From Bog-756 sp963725395 (GTDB taxonomy: Bacteria > Actinomycetota > Acidimicrobiia > Acidimicrobiales > RAAP-2): a stretch of DNA of 64,000 nt. A program made the position numbers and the translations under genes. Positions 8,847 to 17,576 of this stretch are shown piece after piece; position 1 is the stretch's first letter, and each line of letters starts with the position of its first letter. The stretch covers positions 372,001 through 436,000 of the forward strand of contig CAVRYH010000005.1 in assembly GCA_963725395.1 (NCBI GenBank), in the 5' to 3' direction. The notes beneath the pieces were generated by a model. The model did not search any database. It was not told where the DNA came from and was given only the letters and a program-made list of their open reading frames with translations.

Positions 8847-10090
8847 ACCTCACCTTTGTCACCCCCCGCTACGGCACCGAGGTGATCGGAGGGGCCGAGA
8901 CCGCCGCCCGGATGCTCGCCGAGCGGCTCTGCAGCCGTCCCGACCTGGAGGTCGAGGTCATGACGAGCTGCGCCCTCGACCACCTCACCTGGGAGAACAC
9001 CGAAGCGCCGGGAACGACGGTGGTGAACGGGGTGACGGTGCACCGGTTCCCGACGGCCAGCCGCCGCCAGCTCGACTATTTCGAGCTCGATGCGAAGTTG
9101 AGGGTTTCGCCCACCACGGCGACACTGGACGAATCGCGTCGGTGGGTGGCGCTCAACGGCCCGATGTGCCCGGGCCTCGTCGACGCGTTGGCCGGAAAGG
9201 AAACCGACGTGGTCGCCTGCTATCCCTACCTGTTCGCCACGACGGTGGACGGCATCGCCGTCGCCAGGGCTCCCACGGTGCTCCACCCCGCGGCCCATGA
9301 CGAGCCGGCCCTGTACCTGTCGGCGTTTCGCCAGAGCTTCCGGGCCATCGACGGGTTCGTCTACCACACGCAGGCCGAGCGGGAGTTGATGGAGTACGCG
9401 TTCGGCAACGGCGCCCGACCCCAGATCGTGTTGGGCCTCGGGGTCAACGAGGAGGCGGGGGCGGGACGCTCGGGGGGAGAGGTCCTCGGCATCGGCGACC
9501 GTCCCTACCTCTGCTACCTCGGCCGGGTGGACGAGCACAAGGGATGCGGCATGCTGGCCGAGTACTTCCGCCAGTACAAGCTGCGACACCCAGGCGACCT
9601 CGCCCTGGCGTTCGTCGGACCGGTGTCCGACGAAGCTCCCGAGCATCCGGACATCGTCGTGACCGGCACCGTGTCCGAAGCCGACAAGTGGGACATCCTC
9701 GGAGGGGCCGAGGTGCTGGTCAACCCGTCGGCCTACGAGTCGTTCTCGCTGGTGGTCCTCGAGTCGTGGACCGTAGAGGTCCCCGTGCTGGTCAATGCCT
9801 CGTGTGCCGCCACCATGGAGCACTGCCGTCGGTCGGGCGGTGGACTGTGGTTCGACTCCTACCGTGCGTTCGAGGTCGCCGTCGGCCGATTGGTGGCCGA
9901 CCGTGGGTTCCGTGACCGACTGGGTGCGGCGGGTCGCCAGTACACGGCCCGGTACTACCGCTGGCCGTCGATCATCGACCGGTACTCCCAGTTCCTGCGC
10001 GAGGTGGTGGCCCGCGGCCGCCACACCCCACTCCGGTCCCACCGTCTCGCCCTGCCCACGCGCGGACCCGAGTACGTTCGACAGGGGTGA
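8843..10090 (+). CDS. GT4-like glycosyltransferase (type B paralogue 1)
   Basis: 415 residues. GTG at 8843 overlaps the upstream stop (GTGA); the longer open frame upstream is a shadow. Starts VNLTFVTPRYGTEVIGGAE, the N-terminal nucleotide-fold strand and glycine-rich loop of GT4 enzymes. LGRVDEHKGCGMLAEYF and AYESFSLVVLESW mark the C-terminal donor-binding domain. HPAAHDEPAL and CAATMEHCRRSGGGLWF are shared almost word for word with the product at 16398, so the two are recent paralogues. The tail after about residue 385 is basic and probably unstructured. Confidence 0.88.
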   Translation: MNLTFVTPRYGTEVIGGAETAARMLAERLCSRPDLEVEVMTSCALDHLTWENTEAPGTTVVNGVTVHRFPTASRRQLDYFELDAKLRVSPTTATLDESRRWVALNGPMCPGLVDALAGKETDVVACYPYLFATTVDGIAVARAPTVLHPAAHDEPALYLSAFRQSFRAIDGFVYHTQAERELMEYAFGNGARPQIVLGLGVNEEAGAGRSGGEVLGIGDRPYLCYLGRVDEHKGCGMLAEYFRQYKLRHPGDLALAFVGPVSDEAPEHPDIVVTGTVSEADKWDILGGAEVLVNPSAYESFSLVVLESWTVEVPVLVNASCAATMEHCRRSGGGLWFDSYRAFEVAVGRLVADRGFRDRLGAAGRQYTARYYRWPSIIDRYSQFLREVVARGRHTPLRSHRLALPTRGPEYVRQG

Positions 10091-10097
10091 GCCACCG

Positions 10098-11186
10098 ATG
10101 ACCGACGACGACGCTGCGCACCGGGACCCCGACGTTGCCGCGGCGGCCCCGGAATCAGACGTACCGGATCCGCCCGCCGGGAGCTCCGACGAGCGATCGG
10201 CCATGGGCCCCGACGAGGAGGAGCTCCTGGCCGCCTTCGACCGCCTGGCCCCGCAAGGGAGCCTGCGCTGGGCGTTCGAGGACGCGGCCCGCCGGGTCGA
10301 CCAGCCGGACCTGGCCTCGTCCGCGGGGGCGCTCCCGTGGCGGGGGCTCCCCGACGACCTCTGGGAGCGCGGCCGATCGGCGCGGATCGGCCAGCGCTTC
10401 GTCGGCGACGTGGCCCGGGTGATGGCCGATTTCCTGGCCGCCGACGCCCGCCAGGCGGCGGACGCCGCCGTGTCGGCGGTGAACGGCGACCGGTTCGTCG
10501 CCACCTGGGACGCGCTCCAGTACCTCGCCGCCCGCATCGATGCCCTCGAGGCCCGGGTCGACCCCCTCGGTCTCGAGGCGGCCGAGTGGCCGGTGGCGCC
10601 GCCGGACCAGTCGGCCTGGGTCGACGGGGTCGCCACCTGGTTCGACGACGTCGACGCCCGGCTTCCTGTCATCGTCGGTGAGTCCGGCGACGGCATGCTC
10701 GCCGGCGCCCTCCACCGGTCGGGCCGGGCGGTGACAAGTGTCGACCCGCGGGGCGCTTCGGTGTGGGAGGCGTTCAACGCACCGGCGGTCGGCGACCAGG
10801 CGGCAGCCACCGGTCCCGGCGACGCGGCGCGGGGTCTGATCGTGTTGGACGGGGTGGCCCACCATCTCTCTTCGACCCCCGACCGGACTGCGGCCGGCGT
10901 CGTCCTCCTCGGGTGCGTCGACCGGTCGGAGCTGGCCGCGAAGTTGGACCTCCTCGACCAGTCCATCCGGGTCACCGTGTCGGGGGGCACCGTCGCCGTG
11001 CTCACCGTGGACCAGTCGGCATGGGATGCGTCGCTCACCCATCCGGCACGGGACCTGGCGCCGGGCCGGCCACTTCATCCGGAGACCTGGGCGTTGCTGC
11101 TGCGTCGGTCCGGCGCCGACGACCCGACGTGGCACCGGCCGGTGACGGGCGACGTCCACGCCGTGACGGCCCGGGTGGGTCGATGA
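10098..11186 (+). CDS. Degenerate methyltransferase-like protein, paralogue of the 6625 product
   Basis: 362 residues, ATG at 10098 seven bases after the previous stop with GGGGTGAG upstream. The first 45 residues are acidic, Pro/Ala-rich and probably disordered. The C-terminal half keeps the layout of the 6625 product, including a shared DLAPGRPLHPETWALLLRRSG segment (DLAPGRPLHADTWLHLLGLRG there) and a motif-I-like VIVGESGDGMLAGALHRSG. The hydrophobic middle stretch of its paralogue is missing and SAM-binding residues look altered, so it may be inactive or structural. It is coupled by ATGA to the next glycosyltransferase. Confidence 0.7.
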   Translation: MTDDDAAHRDPDVAAAAPESDVPDPPAGSSDERSAMGPDEEELLAAFDRLAPQGSLRWAFEDAARRVDQPDLASSAGALPWRGLPDDLWERGRSARIGQRFVGDVARVMADFLAADARQAADAAVSAVNGDRFVATWDALQYLAARIDALEARVDPLGLEAAEWPVAPPDQSAWVDGVATWFDDVDARLPVIVGESGDGMLAGALHRSGRAVTSVDPRGASVWEAFNAPAVGDQAAATGPGDAARGLIVLDGVAHHLSSTPDRTAAGVVLLGCVDRSELAAKLDLLDQSIRVTVSGGTVAVLTVDQSAWDASLTHPARDLAPGRPLHPETWALLLRRSGADDPTWHRPVTGDVHAVTARVGR

Positions 11187-12280
11187 CGGGCGGCATCCAC
11201 CTTTTCGTCCCCATGCTCCACCGACACGACGCGGTCGGCGAGCACACCCGGACCCTGCGCGACGGGTTGGCGGCCTCGGGCGTGCCGTCCCAGATCTACA
11301 CCGAGCTACCCGATCCGGCCACCCAGGACGAGACCCGCCCCTACCGCGACTACGAATCGGAGGCCCAGCCGGGTGACGTCCTCGTGTACCAGTTCGCCAC
11401 CGAGTCGGCGATCGCCGGCTGGTTGGCGGCCCGGCCCGAACCGGTGGTGATCAACTACCACAGCATCACCCCACCGGAGTTCTTCGGACCGTGGAACAAC
11501 GGCATCACCCGCGGCCAGGTGGCGGCCCTCGGCGAGCTCGCCCTCCTCGCACCGAAGGCGGCACTGGGCATCGCCGACTCGGCGTTCATCGCCGAGGAAC
11601 TGCTCCGGGCCGGCTGTTCGAGGACCACGGTGGTGCCGGTGGCGGGCGTGCCCGATCCGCCGCTCGAACCGAGCGCCGAGACGATGGGACGACTCCGCGC
11701 CCGGCGCCACGGTGAGGGGCCCCGGTGGCTGTCCGTGGGCCGGCTCGCCCCGAACAAGGCCCATCACCACACCATCGCCGCCCTGTTCGTGGCGCGGGAG
11801 GAGCAAGACCCCGACGCCGAGCTGACCATCGTCGGATCGCCGACGGAACCCGCGTATGCCGCCGCCCTGAAGCGGTACGCCGCCGAACTCGGCCTGGCCG
11901 ACGTCGTCGAGTTCGTCTCGGGGGTGAGCGACGACGAGCTCGCCGCCCACTACCGCTCGTCCGACGTCCTGGTGATGCTGTCCGACCACGAAGGCTTCGG
12001 CGTGCCCCTGGTCGAGGCCATGGGGCACGGTCTGCCCATCGTGGCCTTCGACGCCGGGGCGGTCAGCGAGGTGCTGGACGGGGCCGGAGTGCTGCTCGCC
12101 AGGAAGAATCCCCGACACGTCGCCGCCGAGGTGGCCCGGCTCCTGGCCGATCCGGCCGAAATGAACCGGCTCCGTGCGGCCGGAGCCGAGCGATTCACCC
12201 GGCTCGGCCTGGGCCGGGCCGAGAACCTCCTGATCGAAGCGGTGCGCAGCGTCCCGGCACGGCCACCGGCGACCCCCTGA
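11183..12280 (+). CDS. GT4-like glycosyltransferase (type A paralogue 2)
   Basis: 365 residues; ATG at 11183 overlaps the stop of the preceding gene. It carries the same signature path as the 7752 product: FVPMLHRHDAVGEHTRTLRDG, VLVYQFATES, INYHSITPPEFF, VGRLAPNKAHHHTIAAL and DHEGFGVPLVEAMGHG. These mark a retaining GT-B enzyme with the donor site in the C-terminal half. It is the last gene before the clpP promoter, closing the second methyltransferase-glycosyltransferase module. Confidence 0.88.
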   Translation: MTGGIHLFVPMLHRHDAVGEHTRTLRDGLAASGVPSQIYTELPDPATQDETRPYRDYESEAQPGDVLVYQFATESAIAGWLAARPEPVVINYHSITPPEFFGPWNNGITRGQVAALGELALLAPKAALGIADSAFIAEELLRAGCSRTTVVPVAGVPDPPLEPSAETMGRLRARRHGEGPRWLSVGRLAPNKAHHHTIAALFVAREEQDPDAELTIVGSPTEPAYAAALKRYAAELGLADVVEFVSGVSDDELAAHYRSSDVLVMLSDHEGFGVPLVEAMGHGLPIVAFDAGAVSEVLDGAGVLLARKNPRHVAAEVARLLADPAEMNRLRAAGAERFTRLGLGRAENLLIEAVRSVPARPPATP

Positions 12281-12329
12281 CGACGGGCCGCCACCTAGCA
12301 CCCTGCGTCCGCTGGAGGACCCGACCCAC

Positions 12330-12335
12330 TAGGCT
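12330..12335 (+). promoter_or_regulatory. -10 box TAGGCT before clpP
   Basis: TAGGCT ends eight bases before the clpP ATG at 12344, giving a leaderless or nearly leaderless transcript. This separates clpP-wzm-wzt transcription from the preceding glycosyltransferase operon. No -35 is obvious. Confidence 0.5.
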
Positions 12336-12343
12336 TTCCCCCC

Positions 12344-13012
12344 ATGGACGACGCCCGTCATTTGATCTCCCCTGCCCGTGCCACGGCACCGCTCGCCCCG
12401 ACCGTGCAGATGCAGTCCGGTACCGACGTGGGACCCGGCTCCGACATCTTCCAGCGGTTGTTGAAGGAGCGGATCGTGTTCATCGGTTCGGCCATCGACC
12501 AGAACACCGCGAACCTGGTCTGCTCCCAGCTGATCCTCCTCGAGGCGGAGAACCAGGAACGTGACATCTCCGTCTACATCAACTCGCCCGGGGGCTCGGT
12601 CACCGACGGGCTGGCCATCTACGACACCATGCAGTACGTGCGGTGCGACGTCCGCACCATCTGCGTCGGCCTCGCCGCGTCGATGGGCCAGTTCCTTTTG
12701 TGCGCGGGAACGCCCGGCAAGCGATTCGCCCTTCCCCACAGCCGGATCCTGATGCACCAGCCCTCCGGGCAGATGCAGGGCCAGGCCTCCGACATCGCCA
12801 TCCAGGCCGAGCAGATCATCTACCTCAAGCGGATGATGGCCGAGCGCATCGCCTTCCATACCGGCCAGCCCGTCGAGCGGATCGAGACCGACTCGGACCG
12901 CGACCGCTGGTTCACCGCCGAGGAGGCCCGCGAGTACGGCTTCATCGACGAGGTCATCCAAAAAGACGCCATGGACGTCCCGACCGCCGGGGCGGGAGCT
13001 GCCACCCAGTGA
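12344..13012 (+). CDS. clpP: ATP-dependent Clp protease proteolytic subunit
   Basis: 222-residue ClpP serine protease that forms the degradation chamber for ClpX/ClpC. Catalytic triad visible with canonical spacing: S113 (GLAASMGQF), H138 (LMHQPSG), D187 (DSDRDRW). The oligomer segment YINSPGGSVTDGLAIYDTMQ is intact. The first 30 residues are a non-conserved Ala/Pro-rich leader that could be a propeptide, as in actinobacterial ClpP proteins. The gene has its own leaderless promoter and its stop overlaps the GTG of an ABC exporter permease; no clpX, clpC or second clpP is adjacent, which is unusual for the family. Confidence 0.95.
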   Translation: MDDARHLISPARATAPLAPTVQMQSGTDVGPGSDIFQRLLKERIVFIGSAIDQNTANLVCSQLILLEAENQERDISVYINSPGGSVTDGLAIYDTMQYVRCDVRTICVGLAASMGQFLLCAGTPGKRFALPHSRILMHQPSGQMQGQASDIAIQAEQIIYLKRMMAERIAFHTGQPVERIETDSDRDRWFTAEEAREYGFIDEVIQKDAMDVPTAGAGAATQ

Positions 13013-14025
13013 GCCTCGGCATCGATCGGCCCGCACAATCGGGCCCTGAGCATGTTGCGACCATCGGCGGAAGCACCCGTTTCGTCCCCGGCCAGAGCCA
13101 CGACCGGATCACGGTCGTCAACGGCAAGGTCCAGCTCGGCCAGCGCCTCAAGGACCTGTGGACCAACCGCGACCTGCTCTTCCTGCTGACCCGGACCGAG
13201 CTCAAGGTCAAGTACAAAGACTCGGTGCTCGGCTACGCGTGGTCGATGCTCAACCCGGCCCTGGTGCTCGCCATCTACTACGTGGTGTTCAAGATCATCG
13301 CCCGGAACCATCAGCCCAATTTCGCCATCTGGCTGTTCGCGGGACTCATCGCGTGGAACCTCTTCAATGGCTCGGCGATGGGGTCCACGTCGGTGGTGGT
13401 GGGCAAGGCCGGCATCGTGAAGAAGGTGGCGTTCCCCCGCGAGTTGCTGGCGCTGTCGGTGGTCGGCGTGAACCTGGTGCTGTTCGCCATCCAGGTCGTG
13501 GTGCTGATCCTTGCCCTGTTGCTCTTCGGGATCCATCCCGACTTCCAGATGCTGGTGCTCTTGCCCCTGGCCCTGTTGGCCCTGCTGGTCTTCACCAGCG
13601 CTCTGTCGGTCTTCCTGTCCGCGGTCAACGTCTACCTGCGGGACACCCAGCACCTCACCGAGGTGCTCCTGATGGCCTGGTTCTGGGGAACCGCCATCGT
13701 CTACACCTACGGCACGATCTTCCTGTCCGGCCACAACAAGGACCATCCGGCACTGAACTGGTTGCAGTGGGTCTACCTGCTCAACCCGGTCACGCCGATC
13801 GTGATGACGTTCCAACGGGCCATCTACGGGGTGACCCAGTACACCTACCTGCAACCCGGGAGCCCGGCCGGCACCAAGCCCACCGTGTACCACGTCCTGC
13901 CCACCTGGGGGATCGGCGGCTATGCCGCCCTCGACGGAACCGTCCTGGCGGTCAGCATCGTCCTGTTCCTGCTGGCACTGGTCGTTTTCGGTCGGCTCGA
14001 GGGCAACTTCGCCGAGGAGCTCTGA
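13009..14025 (+). CDS. ABC-2 type polysaccharide exporter permease (Wzm-like)
   Basis: 338 residues. GTG at 13009 overlaps the clpP stop (GTGA). The first 55 residues are cytoplasmic and start with a non-conserved stretch; then LFLLTRTELKVKYKDSVLGYAWSMLNP, a hallmark of O-antigen/teichoic-acid exporter permeases, leads into six hydrophobic segments (about residues 80-100, 118-135, 158-180, 185-210, 225-245 and 310-330). An insert around 275-305 (LQPGSPAGTKPTVYHVLP) is probably extracytoplasmic. It pairs with the ATPase immediately downstream. Confidence 0.92.
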   Translation: MSLGIDRPAQSGPEHVATIGGSTRFVPGQSHDRITVVNGKVQLGQRLKDLWTNRDLLFLLTRTELKVKYKDSVLGYAWSMLNPALVLAIYYVVFKIIARNHQPNFAIWLFAGLIAWNLFNGSAMGSTSVVVGKAGIVKKVAFPRELLALSVVGVNLVLFAIQVVVLILALLLFGIHPDFQMLVLLPLALLALLVFTSALSVFLSAVNVYLRDTQHLTEVLLMAWFWGTAIVYTYGTIFLSGHNKDHPALNWLQWVYLLNPVTPIVMTFQRAIYGVTQYTYLQPGSPAGTKPTVYHVLPTWGIGGYAALDGTVLAVSIVLFLLALVVFGRLEGNFAEEL

Positions 14026-14028
14026 GCC

Positions 14029-15294
14029 GTGGCCGTCGCCATCGAGGTCCGGGACATCTCCAAGCAGTTCCGCCTCTACAACGAGAAGCACACCTCCCTG
14101 AAGGAGCGGGTGATCCACGGCGGCAAGATGCCGTTCACCCCCTTTTGGGCCCTGCGCGACGTCAACGTCGACATCAACCAGGGTGAGACGTTCGGGATTA
14201 TCGGCCGGAACGGATGCGGCAAGTCGACGCTTCTCAAATGTGTGGCCGGCATCCTCAAACCGACATCGGGGGAGATCCGGGTGCGGGGATCCCTGGCCGC
14301 CATGCTGGAGCTCGGCGCGGGGATGCAACCCGACCTCTCCGGTCGGGACAACATCTTTCTCAACGGCTCGTTGCTCGGGCTGCCCCGGGCGGAGATCGCC
14401 AAACGGTTCGACGACATCGTGGCTTTCGCCGAGCTCGAGGAGTTCATCGACAACCAGGTGAAGTTCTACTCCTCGGGAATGTACGTCCGGCTCGGGTTCG
14501 CGGTGGCGGTCAACGTCGAACCCGACGTGCTGCTGGTCGACGAGGTGCTGGCGGTGGGGGACGCCGCCTTCCAACGCAAGTGCCTCGACCACGTGAAGAA
14601 GTTCCAGCGTGAGGGACGGACCATCGTGGTGGTCAGCCACGGGTCGGACGCCATCCGGCAGAACTGCGGCCGTGCCATGGTGATGAACCACGGCCAGGTG
14701 ATCACCGTCGACGAGCCCGGCGAGGCCATCCGGGTCTACATGGCCGACCTGCTCGGGGTCGGCACCCTCGAGGGCTCCGAGTCGGGTGGGATCGAGGGGA
14801 ACGTCCTCCACATCGGGACGGTGCAGGCCGAACACGGCGGCAGCGGCGAGCGTCCCCACATGTACCCCGGCGAATCACTGACCGTGAGCGCCGATGTGGA
14901 CAGCCTGGCCGCGGTACCCAACGCCATGGCCACCATCGCCATCCACGACGACAAGAACGAGCTGGTGTTCGCCTCGGACCCCGATGATCCGGCGTGCCAG
15001 ATGGAGATACCCGAAGGTGGGGGCGTCGTCCGTTTCCTGTTCCCCGAAGTGCCACTGCTCGACGGCACCTACACGATCAGCGTGGGAGTGCGGAGCGCCA
15101 CCCAGACGGCCATCTTCGACTGGAAGGACCAGGTCACCCAGTTCGAGGTGGCCAACCCCGGGCGCGCCACCGGTCGTGTGCGCCTGCCGCTCGACGTCAG
15201 CTTCCGGCTCCGCTCCGCCAATCTCACCGGGGAGGTGCCGGTCATCGGCGCCCAGCTCGCCCCGTTGGCCGGCTGGGAGGAACCCGCTTCGTGA
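14029..15294 (+). CDS. Polysaccharide ABC exporter ATPase with C-terminal glycan-recognition domain (Wzt-like)
   Basis: 421 residues, GTG three bases after the permease stop. N-terminal ATPase (1-245): Walker A G59-RNGCGKS-T67 with K65, signature region KFYSSGMYVRLGFAVAVN and Walker B VLLVDEVLAVGD. After about residue 250 a beta-rich domain (VLHIGTVQAEHGGSGERPHMYPGE onward, to about 395) matches the layout of Wzt C-terminal domains, which recognise the modified non-reducing end of the glycan before export. This couples export to a terminal modification, which could be made by the methyltransferase-like proteins of the cluster (inference). Confidence 0.93.
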   Translation: MAVAIEVRDISKQFRLYNEKHTSLKERVIHGGKMPFTPFWALRDVNVDINQGETFGIIGRNGCGKSTLLKCVAGILKPTSGEIRVRGSLAAMLELGAGMQPDLSGRDNIFLNGSLLGLPRAEIAKRFDDIVAFAELEEFIDNQVKFYSSGMYVRLGFAVAVNVEPDVLLVDEVLAVGDAAFQRKCLDHVKKFQREGRTIVVVSHGSDAIRQNCGRAMVMNHGQVITVDEPGEAIRVYMADLLGVGTLEGSESGGIEGNVLHIGTVQAEHGGSGERPHMYPGESLTVSADVDSLAAVPNAMATIAIHDDKNELVFASDPDDPACQMEIPEGGGVVRFLFPEVPLLDGTYTISVGVRSATQTAIFDWKDQVTQFEVANPGRATGRVRLPLDVSFRLRSANLTGEVPVIGAQLAPLAGWEEPAS

Positions 15295-15301
15295 CCACTC
15301 C

Positions 15302-16390
15302 GTGACGGTCGGCCGCATCGACCAGGTCATCCCCTCACTGGCCAGTCGGGACGCCATCGGCGGGCACGTGGTCCAACTGCGCGACCTCCTTCGGTCGAGG
15401 GGTTTCCAGTCCGATATCTACTACGGCAACGCCACCCCCGACCGGCTGGACTGGGGACTGCCGGTGAGCAGGCTCGGGGACCGTCCCTCCGCCGGTCGTG
15501 TGCTGCTCTACCAGCTGTCCATCGGGTCCGGGGTGGCCGACATCTTCCGTGAGCGCGGCGAGCGGAAGTTCGTGAACTACCACAACATCACCCCGGCCGG
15601 ACTGCTCGAGGCATGGGTGCCGGCGGTGGGGGAGGAGGTGCGCTGGGGAAGGGCCCAGCTGCGGGACCTGGCCCCCGTGACCGAGTTCGCCATCGCCGAC
15701 TCGATGTACAACGAACGGGAGTTGCAGGTGGCCGGCTACCGCGCCACCACGACGGTCCCCCTGCTCGTTGACCTCGAGGGGTTCGCCGGCTCTCCCGACC
15801 CGACCCTGGCGGCGCGCCTCGCCGCCCAGAAGGAGAAGGGGGGCGCCGATCTCCTGTTCGTGGGCAAGGTCTCCCCCCACAAGGGCCAGCACGACCTGGT
15901 CAAGGCCCTGGCCGCCTACCGGCGGCTGTACGACCCCAATGCCCGGCTCCACCTGGTCGGCGGGGCCATCAGCGAGGAGTACCAAACCGCCCTCGAGCGG
16001 TTCATCTCCGAGCTGGGCCTGGTCGATGCCGTGGAGATCGCCGGGTCGGTGACACACGAAGAGCTGATCGCCTACTACGCCGGTGCCGACGCCTTCGTGT
16101 GCCTGTCCAACCACGAGGGGTTCTGCGTGCCCCTGATCGAGTCGATGTACCACCGGCTCCCGATCATTGCCTACACCAACACGGCCGTTCCCGAGACGGT
16201 GCAGAGCGCCGGTCTGGTGCTGCCCAACAAGGAGCCGGTCCGGGTGGCGGCGGCCATCGACCGGGTGATCACCGACCCCGCGCTCCACTCGGTGCTCGCC
16301 CGGGCGGCGTCCGAGCGCGTCGAGGCGTTCGCCCTTCCACGGGTGCGGGCCGGGTTCGCCTCCGCACTCGAGGCCGCCTACGCCGCGTGA
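15302..16390 (+). CDS. GT4-like glycosyltransferase (type A paralogue 3)
   Basis: 362 residues, GTG at 15302 seven bases after the exporter ATPase. It has the type A features: VIPSLASRDAIGGHVVQLRD, VLLYQLSIGSG, VNYHNITPAGLLEAW, VGKVSPHKGQHDLVKAL and NHEGFCVPLIESM. It is closer to the 7752 product than to the 11183 one in the donor-site segment (FVCLSNHEGFC against FVCLSEHEGFC). The longer open frame upstream overlaps the ATPase gene and is a shadow. Confidence 0.88.
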   Translation: MTVGRIDQVIPSLASRDAIGGHVVQLRDLLRSRGFQSDIYYGNATPDRLDWGLPVSRLGDRPSAGRVLLYQLSIGSGVADIFRERGERKFVNYHNITPAGLLEAWVPAVGEEVRWGRAQLRDLAPVTEFAIADSMYNERELQVAGYRATTTVPLLVDLEGFAGSPDPTLAARLAAQKEKGGADLLFVGKVSPHKGQHDLVKALAAYRRLYDPNARLHLVGGAISEEYQTALERFISELGLVDAVEIAGSVTHEELIAYYAGADAFVCLSNHEGFCVPLIESMYHRLPIIAYTNTAVPETVQSAGLVLPNKEPVRVAAAIDRVITDPALHSVLARAASERVEAFALPRVRAGFASALEAAYAA

Positions 16391-16397
16391 GTGACTG

Positions 16398-17576
16398 GTG
16401 ACGAGAGCGACCTTCGTGGTGCCGCGCTACGGCGCCCAGGTCATCGGTGGAGCCGAAACGGCCGCCCGACTGTTGGCCGAACATCTGGTGGCTTCCAAGG
16501 GGTGGCAGGTAGAGGTGCTGACCAGTTGTGCCGAGGACTTCGTCACGTGGGACGACGTCCTCCCCGAGGGAGAGCAGTCGGTGAACGGCGTCTCGGTCCG
16601 ACGCTTCGCCTCGGCGGCGGGGAGGAATCCGTCCTTCCACCCCTACTCGGCCTCGCTGCTCGCCGACCCGGCGCGGGCGTCGGCGGAGGAGGCTGAACGC
16701 TGGGTCGACCTCCAGGGTCCTCTCAACCCCGCCGTCGTCGAGGCCGCCGTGGATGCGGTCACCGACGTGATGATCTTCTATCCCTACCTCTACTACCCGA
16801 CGGTCCGGGCCATCGGGAAGGTGCCGGTTCCGACGATCCTCCACCCGGCGGCCCACGACGAGCCGGCACTGCACCTGCCGGTGTTCCCCGACGTGTTCAG
16901 CGCCGCCGACGGCCTGGTGTTCCAGACGACCGCCGAACGTCGCCTGGTCCAGTCGACCTTCGAGGTGGCCTCCCGGCACCAGCTGCTCCTCGGCCTCGGC
17001 GTCGACGATCCCGACACGGCCCGCGGGCCCATCGAGATACGGCCCGTCGTCGACGACCCGTATCTTGTGTGCCTCGGCCGGGTCGACCGCCACAAAGGCA
17101 CCTCGTTGTTGGCCGACCTCTTCGTCGCCTACAAGGCGCGTCATCCCGGCCCCCTGCGCCTGGTCTTCGCCGGCCCCGTGGTCGAGGCTCCGGTCGACCA
17201 TCCCGAGATCGACGTCCTCGGTCCGGTCTCGGACCGGGACAAGTGGGCACTGCTCGACGGTGCGTTGGCGTTGGTCTCCCCGTCGGCGTGGGAGGCCTTC
17301 TCGTTGGTCGTCGCCGAGGCGTGGAGCGCCCGCACCCCGGTGCTGGTCAACGCCGGCTGTGCCGCCACGGTCGAGCACTGCCGGCGGTCGGGGGGAGGGC
17401 TGGCGTTCGGCGGCTTCGGCGAATTCGAGGGACTGGTCGACCTCGTGGTGGGGGACGCCGAGGTGCGCATGACGCTCGGGGAGCGGGGGCGTTCCTACGT
17501 GGACCGCTGGTTCCGGTGGCCGCGGGTCATCGACCGGTATGCCGCCTTCATCGGGTCGGTGGTGGCGGCAGGGTAG
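16398..17576 (+). CDS. GT4-like glycosyltransferase (type B paralogue 2)
   Basis: 392 residues, GTG at 16398. MTRATFVVPRYGAQVIGGAE opens the same N-terminal fold as the 8843 product; YPYLYYPTV, HPAAHDEPALHLPVF, LGRVDRHKGTSLLADLF, AWEAFSLVVAEAW and CAATVEHCRRSGGGLAF follow in the same order. It lacks the basic tail of its paralogue. The gene ends directly against the convergent membrane glycosyltransferase, with no bases between the two stop codons and no visible terminator. Confidence 0.88.
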   Translation: MTRATFVVPRYGAQVIGGAETAARLLAEHLVASKGWQVEVLTSCAEDFVTWDDVLPEGEQSVNGVSVRRFASAAGRNPSFHPYSASLLADPARASAEEAERWVDLQGPLNPAVVEAAVDAVTDVMIFYPYLYYPTVRAIGKVPVPTILHPAAHDEPALHLPVFPDVFSAADGLVFQTTAERRLVQSTFEVASRHQLLLGLGVDDPDTARGPIEIRPVVDDPYLVCLGRVDRHKGTSLLADLFVAYKARHPGPLRLVFAGPVVEAPVDHPEIDVLGPVSDRDKWALLDGALALVSPSAWEAFSLVVAEAWSARTPVLVNAGCAATVEHCRRSGGGLAFGGFGEFEGLVDLVVGDAEVRMTLGERGRSYVDRWFRWPRVIDRYAAFIGSVVAAG

